Source: Pinus tabuliformis (taxonomy: Eukaryota; Streptophyta; Pinopsida; Pinales; Pinaceae). Taken from it: a stretch of DNA of 64,000 bases. Made by a program: the position numbers and the translations under genes. Position 1 is the stretch's first letter, and each line of letters starts with the position of its first letter. Below are positions 55,533-64,000 of the stretch, in pieces. The stretch covers positions 827,235,503 to 827,299,502 of the forward strand of contig CM062819.1 in the NCBI GenBank assembly GCA_031772625.1. The letters run 5' to 3'. The notes below the pieces were generated by a model. It made no database searches and was not told the DNA's origin. It worked only from the letters and a program-made list of their open reading frames with translations.

Positions 55533-58500
55533 CTCCCTCTTAACTAGGGAGGTATTCATAATGGTACTTGGTCATTCTCAATCTGAAGAATTTCTCATAA
55601 GAAGAATCAAATTGGTAACCCATATGTATAGCATCATAGTAACCAACATTGTTTCCAAGCAAGGCCTTGACTGACAGCTCTCCCTCTCATCAGATCAGAG
55701 CACAATGTTGGCGAGACCAATGACTATAGACACCTTCATCATTGTCTCTCAAGGTACATACCCACCCAGGTGTTCACTAAGTATGACCTTCTAAGACAAT
55801 TTTTATCTTGGGTTCCCAACCCTCAAAGAATATCAATCCTCTTGCCTACTCTTATCTTGGATGCCCTGCACATCCTCAAAGAGCATCAGATGCTAGATGA
55901 TTACCAAATCCTCCATCATTTCTTCCCAAGTGAAGATAAGAATGTTGTGTCTATCTCTCCCTCTTAACTAGGGAGGATATGCCCATTTCTATAAAGTAAT
56001 GTACCCAAGTTCCCTCTAACCGGGAACTTGCCCGAGCTCCCTCTCAATTAGGAACTTGTCAGAGCTCCCTCTTAACTAGGGACTCTCTTTTTCATCAACA
56101 GCTTCTTCTTCGTGGGTCCTTCAGTTGCTTGATCAATTTCCTTGATGTCATGAAATTCAATCGAGCTTCTTCCTTGTAGGGCATTACCCATCGATCACTT
56201 TCCTTCTTGATTTGTCATGTCATTCCTTTCTTCATGGAAAGTGGCCTTCTTGATACATATCTGGAACCTTCATCATATGGCTACTTCTTCCTCATCATGT
56301 TTCTTTTAGGAATTTCCATCCACCACACGAATGTTAGTTTGTACTTGTACTTACAACTCTCGTTCCAGTAGCCCTGCATGAACTCATCCAGATATTATTC
56401 AAGGAATCAAAACATAACATTAAATCAAATAGTACCTTACGAGATGGCTCTTCATCATGACATCTTCCTATAGGTATCAGCATCCTACATACATGTTGAC
56501 ACATCTCCCAAAGATATCCATTGTCAAGGGTCTTCTTCTTTTCCAGACTTTCATCAGAGTCTTCATATCTTTCTGGGAGATTTCCTAGTCAAATCTTCTT
56601 GGTCTTTTGGATGTTGACTTCCTTTATCATGGTTGCATATCTCACGATCTCTTCCTTCCTCACACATTCCATACCCAGGGGCTTTCAATAAGAGTTCCTT
56701 AATTGTAGTCAACCACCTCATACTTCACATGACATATTATCTTGATTTCATCTAGTGCGACTTATGCCTTCCTGCATCCTTTCAGAGGAGGAGACCCTTT
56801 TCCCTTGATCATGTCTCAAGATAGAAGTGGTGATCCATGTTACCTGCAACCATACGACATGACTTTATAATATTAAATACAAGCATACATACCTCATTTT
56901 GTCTTTAGGTCATCTAGGCTTCTTTCAGCAGCTTCCTTGATTGAAGACATCTTCAACCCCTTGATCTACTTCATCATACCATCATCCCATGAATTCCATA
57001 AGATGGAGTTCTTGAGAAAGACTTGCTTCATTTCTAGATTAGCGATCCCTTAGATGAGGATTCCATCAGAGAATCTTGATGATCCTGCATATCCCCATCT
57101 GGCAAATGTTTCCTTTTTTACTTGATGTATGATGAGCCTTGTCCTGGATTACTTCTTCCTTTCCTTCAATGCCCAATGAGGTTCCAAGAGCTCTATCCTT
57201 CATGTTTGACTGTTGTAGATTATGTCCTTCATGATTCCCATGGTGATGTCACGAGCTCTTGTTTCTTATGCTTCCATGATGCCATGATGCATCTTATTAT
57301 CATGGTCATATGTATAACACAAGATTTAGGAGCTTATGATAGGACCCTTTTGGGAGGAATACCATCTCACTCATAGTAGAGATCTGTTATCCCTCTTTCA
57401 TTGGCCCTTTTATTCAGCTCCCTCAGTCTTTCTGGTGATATGAGCTTTCTTTTCATAATCTTTCCATAGCACTATTTTGTCTTTGTTTGAGGACCAAACT
57501 TCTCTTTAGTGCAAATGTTTGAGTCCTTTAGCATTCAACTTGTCCTTTTTCCATCTTGCATAGATACCACAAGTTGTTAAATGAGGTAACTTTCTTGTCC
57601 CAAGGACACTTGTCACCTTGCTCATCAGTTAGTGCATTTTAGAACAATGATGATTATCTTCTTATCAGCTTTCCCAGATTTTCCAATTGAGATCTTATGA
57701 AGATATTCCTTCATTCTTTGACACCTTCAATCATATCTAAGTGATATGACCTTCTTCAATGCATTTCAAAGAGTATATCTTCTATCATTTCATATATCTT
57801 TGTTATGTTTCCTTTCTTGCTACATAGGGATGAGAAGACCTTAAGAGTTCCCTCCCATGAATTCAAAGGAGACCTTTTTCTTTGATATTTTCACTGACTT
57901 CTCTTATCTATGAGGATTATGACAATCCTCCTTATTCCATAATCTTTCCATAGCACTATTTTGTCTTTGTTTGAGGACCAAACTTCTCTTTTGTGCAAAT
58001 GTTTGAGTCCTTTAGCCTTCAACTTGTCCTTTTTCCATCTTGCATAGATACCACAAGTTGTTCAATGAGGTAACTTTCTTGTCCCAAGGACACTTGTCAC
58101 CTTGCCCATCAGTTAGTGCATTTTAGAACAATGATGATTATCTTCTTATCATCTTTCCCAGATTTTCCAATTGAGATCTTATGACGATATTCCTTCATTC
58201 TTTGACACCTTCAATCATATCTAAGTGATATGACCTTCTTCAATGCATTTCAGAGAGTATATCTTCTATCATTTCATATATCTCTTTTATGTCTCCTTTC
58301 TTGCTGCATAGGGATGAGAAGACCTTAAGAGTTCCCTCCCATGAATTCAAAGGAGACCTTTTTCTTTGGTATTTTCATTGATTTCTCTTATCTATGAGGA
58401 TTATGACAATCCTCCTTATTCCATGCAAGGACCTTTGATGACCCATCCAACCTATAGATCTCCTTGCAATCATGAAGTCATTTTTACCAAATTGATTAAT

Positions 58501-59266
58501 GAAAATACTTACTTGACATGTGAAGATAAAATATTCACCTTGATCATGTTGAAAGTGGTTGAAGCAGATGCATTGATGCTTCCTCCGGATGAGATCCTTG
58601 TTGTAACAATAGGAAGCTTGCCTTCAAGTTACTACGACTTATACATCTGATCCTTATGATTTGAGATGGCATTGTATTGTTGTCACACAAGTGAACCTTG
58701 CAGTATGCAAGGTCATGTAGAATCATAAAACATCAAGGCTACTTGCTACGATCACCTTATAGTACCTGGACCAATTTCTGAGCGCTATGTTGTAGATGAT
58801 CCGCTTCAATATGCCATCGAGTATCATGAATTTGAGTTGTCAAGACTGTATTATTTACAAAAAAGGATTCAATCTGAGGTAGTGACTATCACTGGTATAA
58901 TGACATCATGTTATTATTGAGATCACTGTATGACATAGACCGAAACTGTGGAAGACACCAAAACTGTTGCCATGTACCTGAGTTCTGAACGCTTCATCTC
59001 TTGACTAAGATTACTTGATCCTAGATCTTTGGATAAGGATCCAAATCAGTCTTATTGTAGGACTAAATTGTCTTGTTGTTGTAGACTGTCTCCTTGATTA
59101 TACAGACAAAAGCCCTTGCCATTGTATATTGTTGTTGTAGACTGATCCTTCAATTCTTGAAGAAGGTTTTGAAACACAAAGCCCTTCAACTTGCTTTGAT
59201 GCCCTTCTTGAACATTGATCCTTGAATGTCCCTTTTTGCTGCCCTTCCTTTGACTTCAGCACCTTA
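55533..59266 (-). other. Interior of element I, no clear coding capacity
   Basis: A purine tract AAGAGGGAG (minus) abuts the 3' LTR. 'ctccctcttaactaggga'-type words recur at 55533, 55960, 56010-56085. A 481-bp tandem duplication spans 57459-58420. The only hint of protein homology is on the plus strand at about 58580-58645 (LPPDEILVVTIGSLPSSYY), which resembles the C-terminal part of Copia gag; it is opposite to the element's orientation and may be a nested scrap or chance. Confidence 0.5.
57459..58420. repeat. 481-bp tandem duplication in element I
   Basis: 'taatctttccatagcactat' begins at 57459 and again at 57940, and the two copies run in parallel to 'cctccttattcca' with few differences. 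Confidence 0.9.
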
Positions 59267-59278
59267 CCTCTGATACCA
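59267..59278 (-). other. Primer-binding site of element I
   Basis: TGGTATCAGAGG on the minus strand, directly after the LTR end; iMet type with one mismatch. Confidence 0.85.
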
Positions 59279-60558
59279 TGTTGAAGAATCTAGGGCAAAT
59301 TAGGTTAATAAGATTCTTCTTGCCATGATACCTATTTGTGAGGTATTTTTAACTTTTTCTTATTAGCACAATATTCGCTTGTTATTATTAGAGTGTGTCT
59401 TCTTAGTTCATCAAATAGTTACCAAAACAAAAGAGACAATAAAACAAGATGTTGGCTTTCTGCCACAGCCAAAACCTCTCACTCTTTGAAAGGAAAACCC
59501 GCACAAAGTTCTTCTTATAGAGATTCCAGTTGACGAATACCAAGACCATGACCCTTGACCTATTAGGCCACTCCAAGACCAAGACACCAATCCTCTTCTT
59601 TGTCACTGCTGAGATCATAATCATCACTACTGCTTCACCAAGGTCATCATTATTACACCACAGAGATCATTATAGTTGCACCATTGCAGTACCTTTATTG
59701 AGATCATTGCTACTCTTCCACTAAGATCATTCTTGCTCCTCCATTGAGACTTTCACCATAACACCGAGATCTTCATCATGCTTATGACTATGTCTTTATG
59801 ATTACTTCTATGCTCAAATTATAGTTGCATCTTAAATGTATGTTGAGACAGAGAGTGATACTTTAAGATCCTCCTCTTCACAAGAATGTTGAGACTATAT
59901 GCTGAGACAGAGGTATGACATGAGTGTATTAATGAGAGATCTTCAATGCACATATGCTGAGACTGGGACTGTGTCTTAGTATCCCGAGAGAGTGCTTCAT
60001 TAAGACTGTGAGGAGGCTGAGACATCATCGAAAAACACAGAGATCCTTCTTCATCTGCAACACTGAACTACTATACTCATCCGAGATTTCTAAACTACTA
60101 TACTTGTCCGAGATTTTAGAGATGTATGCGAAGATATCACTGTGTAGATGCGAGGGTACAAGCTCCTTTATATAGTTGTTTGTGCCTATATTTGAGCTTA
60201 CATGTCCATCAAAAGGATGTGTCTCCATATGTAGCCAACTTGACATTTATATACATTTTGAGGCTGACATCAAGAAGAGGATGAATGTTCTTCTTTATTG
60301 GAGGGCTTCTAGACTTTTCTATAGACTTGTATACATTACACATAGGCTCAAGAAGAGCTCCTTCATATATGACATTGACTCTTTGACTTAATAATAAATC
60401 CTAAGGCTCTCAATGGGAGCCACTAACAAATAAACCTCTTGCTCAAGAAACCCATGCAGCGAGGCATACAAAAATAATTTTATTCCTGAATTTAAGACAT
60501 CTGTGGTATATATCTTCAGACATAGTTACCGGAGAATCCACAGTAAAACTTATTTTTC

Positions 60559-60598
60559 GTCAACGTTTCAAATCCCAACTGGGATCCATCATCAGGAC
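60559..60598 (-). ncRNA. Hammerhead-ribozyme motif, minus strand arm
   Basis: The mirror copy of the motif at 60621-60660 in the opposite palindrome arm, with the same core and stem sequence. Confidence 0.65.
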
Positions 60599-60620
60599 TT
60601 TCTTGAATGCATTCAAGAAA

Positions 60621-60660
60621 GTCCTGATGATGGATCCCAGTTGGGATTTGAAACGTTGAC
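60621..60660 (+). ncRNA. Hammerhead-ribozyme motif, plus strand arm
   Basis: GUC (60621-60623, stem I) - CUGAUGA (60624-60630) - stem II GGAUCCC/GGGAUUU with loop AGUU (60632-60649) - GAAA (60650-60653) - CGU (60654-60656) with cleavage expected after U60657 - GAC (60658-60660, pairs with GUC). All invariant core bases are present. Stem III is minimal (A-U and C-G; the word ACGU is self-complementary), as in Penelope-like element hammerheads that act as dimers. Stem I beyond three pairs is not evident. Activity is not shown. Confidence 0.65.
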
Positions 60661-63403
60661 AAAAAATAAGTTTTACTGTGGATTCTCCGGTAACTATGTC
60701 TGAATTTTATTCCTTTTATTTCATCATTTACAAAGATCATGTCATTATGAAGACCGAACCTAATTACACTTTCTTCAACATGATGCCCTAGGTGGCCCAG
60801 CATGGCTAGACCTAGAAAGAAGGGGAAAAGGTGAAGAAAAAGAGGTTTTAAGGTGATCACCTTATGGTGGATCAGTGCCTAATTCCTTTGGGGATATGGA
60901 GTCAAGAAGAATTATGAGAATGGATTTTGTTTCTAGCTCAAGGAGGCTTTAAGGGCACTTTGTTTAGCATTAGGGCAAAAAAGAGAGTGACCTTAAAGCA
61001 TTTATACTTCGTTTGCAAATCACGATGGTTGTCAAGTTAACTTCGATCTCTAGGAAAATTCGTTCAGCAAACATGGCCCATACATAGAGATATGCTATAT
61101 AGAAACATAATTCCACAATGAAGCATTAAATGCATGCAGTAATTATCCCTAAAATAGCGAAAATCCCATGATCAATGTATGTGACGAAGTAAAAGAAAAT
61201 AGCATCAAAATTGTACTTACATTTAAGAGAATATGTCCAACCATCAATACATTTGCCAATTAAGACGCTCCAAGATAAGAAAATGCAATCCAAACATCAA
61301 AATTCATTCATGCTCCAATTTCATCCACCAAGAAGGAAATGTGAAATTCTCAAGAGAGAGAATGATCCAATCCAAGTGATGATCCAAAATGAATTCATGT
61401 CTCTCCTATTTATACACTTACTAGGAGTTCGAATTACCTAATTTGAGCCTAGATTAGCCCATCAACTAAAATAATGTACAAATAACTATCTTTTTGTGAC
61501 AACCCCACCAAACTAGCTGATAAACAAAATAGCAAGCCTCCCAAGAGGTCGAATAATCAATAAATGCATGTTGTTGGTCTCTCTCAGAGGCCTAATGAAG
61601 TCCATAAGTGCCAAAATGAATTGGACTTCCTAAAGAAATGGATAAGGGGTTGGCCCCTTGTTCTCCGCATAATAAACCTGTGGTGCTCCCCATGGTTGTG
61701 AGTGCACACAAGTGACCTCATGGGTCTCCAAGTAAGTCAAAGATGCATGTAGACCATCTGTAAGGGCTCAGATGATGTTGTAAGTGATGCCACAGCAACA
61801 TACAAGTCTTAGGTCACTTTCCAAGTGCATGGTACAACTGTGGGGTTGGCTGGGCAAAGGTGAACCAGGTGCATCTTCCTCGTCCAATAGGTGAATCTCG
61901 AGCAATCTCTGAACATCTCTAGGGATCCATGGAGTGTTGTCTGCTACTGTGGAGGCCAATGGATCTCAACACACACCCTACATGTGCCAATGTAGCCCTC
62001 TGGGTGGTTAGGACCCTGTATAGGAAGACCAAACCCAAGATGGAGACCATCTGCAATCCTGCATAAGATCCAATGTGTCCCCTAGCCTTCCAATACAACA
62101 AGTCATCAAGGGAAATCTAGTAAAAGAGCTTACAAATTATGAGCAATAGGTGGGGACTTCATAATGGCATGCCCTTCCATAATGGGCTTTGGCATGTGCT
62201 AGTATCTCCAAGCTCCAAATGGGGTTAACCAAGTATCCCATTAAGTGCTTTCTACTTCTAAAGGGCATAATATGTCCAAGGTACATCCTTTAAAAGGTGG
62301 TGGCATGTGGTAAAGAGTTGAATGGAGTAGGGAATGAAAAGGAGCAGCCCTGGGCCACATGCTGGGGTACAAGGGTAGCTAAAAGAAGGGAAGCCCAAAC
62401 TTGGGTATATAATCTATAGGAGGGAGCAATCGCGGTACATGAGGTGCCCAAACCTTAATTTTTCCACCCTTCTTTATATGCCTTTTACCTTTTATGATTT
62501 TTCTTTAATTAACTGCTCAGGGCTCAAGGTGTGAGAGCATGATGTCTAATATATAGCAATGGATACCACTTTTAAGGTAGGGCAGTTCATTGCCCAGCAA
62601 GGGTTGGGACAATCATGGGTTCCTAAATGATAAAGGAGGCTCATCTAAGGCCTGTAGGAACCAGGGTGATGGCCATGACGATGGGGTAGAGCTCATGTAT
62701 TGGCTTTTCCCCACGTGCTAAATGTGTTTGTCCCAACCATCTTTTGCATTTTGTGGTACATTTTCCTGTTGAATGTGGCCAATTATGCTTTTGTTTTTCT
62801 TTTCAACTGCATCAACCTTTAGGGCATCATTCCAGACCTAACCCAAGGTGTGGGCAAGGGGAAGGGGAAAGCCAACCCTATGTGGACCCAATGAAGGAAT
62901 GTGGACCCAGGTGGGAGAAATGATGAATGGGGTTGTAATGAGTGGAAAGGGGGCAATATATGTGGATGAGGGAGTGGGACCACGCAACCAAAAGCATAGT
63001 TTCCCATGAAGTACCATCCCTAAAGCCAAAGGGTCAATAAAAGAGGTCTCATGGGACTACAATCCAAGGTTAACATCCAAAAAGGAGTCTAGGGGACAAG
63101 AGCACAAACCTAGCCCATTCTTTCCGTTGATTCCCCCCATTAATCCATGCCCATAGGTGTCCATGATAAGCAAATTACAACACTCGATTATCAGATGACA
63201 AGGCTTACCTTTAGGTTCAGGAGGCCCACCTTCAAACATACGATCATGGCAGATGGGTGAAGGACCACATGGTTGGCTCAGGTAATGAAGAAATGGAACA
63301 ACGAGCTAGTTGGTGGCTGCAAGGGGTTGTTCGTTGCTCACTGAAGACCATCTTGGAGATAAATTTTCTCCTAGGGATATCACCCACAAAATGGTGGGTA
63401 ACA

Positions 63404-64000
63404 AGACAATCATGGGTTCCTAAATGATAAAGGAGGCTTATCCAGGGCCTGTAGGAACCAGGGTGATGGCCATGATGATGGGGTAGAGCTAATGTATTCA
63501 CATTTTTCCCACGTGCTAAATGTGTTTGTCCCAACCATCTTTTGCATTTTGTGGTAAATTTTCCTGTTGAATGTGGCCAATTATGTTTTTACTTTTCTTT
63601 TCAGCTACATCAACTTCTGGAGCATCATTCTAAGTCCAACCCAAGGTGTGGGCAAGGGGAAGGGAAAAGTTGACCCTATGTGGACCTAATGGAGGAATGT
63701 AGACCCAGGTGGGAGAAATGATGAATGGAGTTATAATGAGAGGAAGGGGAGGAATATATATGGATGAGGGAGCGGGACCTCGCAACCAAAATCATGGTTT
63801 CCCATGCAACATCATCCCTAAAGCCCAAGGGCCAATAAAAGAGGACCCACGGGACTAGGGTCCAAGGTTAACATCCAAAAGGGGTCTAGGGGACAAGAGC
63901 ACAAACTTAGCCCATTCTTTCCGCCAAATCCCCCCCATTATTCCATGCCCAAAAGTGTCCATGATAAGCAAACTACAAAACTCAATTACCAAATGACAAA
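63404..64000 (-). repeat. Partial second copy of the H LTR
   Basis: It follows the H LTR end without a gap and repeats 62607-63200 with high similarity ('gacaatcatgggttcctaaa' ...). It runs off the window. Confidence 0.85.

Larger units (their letters stand above)
60487..60702. mobile_element. Foldback insertion: 186-bp near-perfect palindrome
   Basis: It is absent from the partner LTR (between 55471 and 55490) and flanked by AATTTTATTCC at 60476-60486 and 60703-60713. After 30 extra bases (60487-60516), arms 60517-60609 and 60610-60702 are exact reverse complements except one position (60558/60661), with no loop. Each arm encodes a hammerhead-type core. No transposase is present. The layout fits an inverted dimer of a Penelope-like element terminus, or a foldback MITE. 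Confidence 0.85.
54220..60780 (-). mobile_element. Copia-type element I inside the right H LTR
   Basis: 6,561 bp, exact duplication TGATG at 54215-54219 and 60781-60785. LTRs run 54220-55532 and 59279-60780, TGTTGAAGAATC ... TTTCTTCAACA. The primer site (59267-59278) and purine tract (55533-55541) place it on the minus strand. Joining the flanks restores the H LTR sequence found at 32575-32600. Confidence 0.93.
59279..60780 (-). repeat. 5' LTR of element I with palindromic insertion
   Basis: 1,502 bp. It parallels 54220-55532 but carries a 216-bp insertion at 60487-60702 with an 11-bp duplication. Confidence 0.92.
53508..63403 (-). repeat. Right (5') LTR of giant-LTR element H, carrying Copia I
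   Basis: It begins TGTTACCGCTC and ends GGTGGGTAACA. Without Copia I and one TGATG copy the length is 3,330 bp, one base different from the left LTR. On the minus strand it ends directly at the Asp-type primer site, which makes it the 5' LTR. An LTR of this size is among the longest known types. No convincing frame is seen in it. Confidence 0.85.

Noticed and set aside
58366..58650. Plus-strand Copia gag fragment (IGSLPSSYY)
   Set aside because: Only about 20 residues look like gag, on the strand opposite to element I; kept as a remark, not as a gene.
60503..60860. Open frames on both strands encoding almost the same peptide
   Set aside because: They are a direct result of the palindrome; both strands read the same sequence.

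Overview
The window looks like repeat-dominated nuclear DNA from a plant with a very large genome, most likely a conifer or other gymnosperm. The evidence is layered LTR retrotransposons with iMet- and Asp-type primer sites, heavy C-to-T decay of their reading frames, plant-type RecQL5 helicase exons, a plant HIP/FAM10 exon, and a hammerhead motif of the kind found in Penelope-like elements. The species is an inference. No complete, obviously functional host gene is visible.

Left part (1-10800): a plus-strand Copia remnant (A) was split inside its integrase by a gag-only minus-strand Copia (B, 1260-9025, target duplication TTGGA). One LTR of B was in turn split by a short Gypsy element (C, 1751-5258, duplication CTTAG) whose single frame fuses gag-protease to an integrase tail without reverse transcriptase. 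A further Copia LTR (D) interrupts A at 9210.

Middle-left (10800-21377): six clean RecQL5 exons lie on the minus strand (12049-13376). A decayed minus-strand Copia (E, gag to partial integrase, 16670-18587) follows, and then one exon of a HIP/FAM10-type Hsp70-interacting protein (19656-19830, plus).

21378-28214: a complete element (F) with 1.25-kb LTRs and duplication TGGCA. Its 4.36-kb interior carries no recognisable pol but does carry a long decayed frame for an unknown protein.

31848-63403: two copies of a very long (about 3.33 kb net) LTR, element H on the minus strand with an Asp-type primer site. Each LTR copy is itself interrupted: the left by a solo LTR (34369-35635), the right by Copia I (54220-60780, duplication TGATG). 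Between them lie a decayed Copia (J) with a hairpin minisatellite, an orphan locus (K, 41623-45360) of about 1,245 codons broken only by two amber codons with a CpG-rich region upstream full of TGACGTCA sites, minisatellites in an LTR-like tract, an unknown acidic H frame, and Copia G (50179-53485, duplication GTCCC) inserted into H's primer site. Copia I's right LTR contains a 186-bp near-perfect palindrome whose arms each encode a hammerhead-ribozyme core. The last 600 bases repeat part of the H LTR.

Most strong signals come from exact target duplications, paired LTRs and primer sites. The most novel-looking items are the palindromic hammerhead insertion, the K locus, the F orphan frame, and the short Gypsy C whose frame survived loss of reverse transcriptase.
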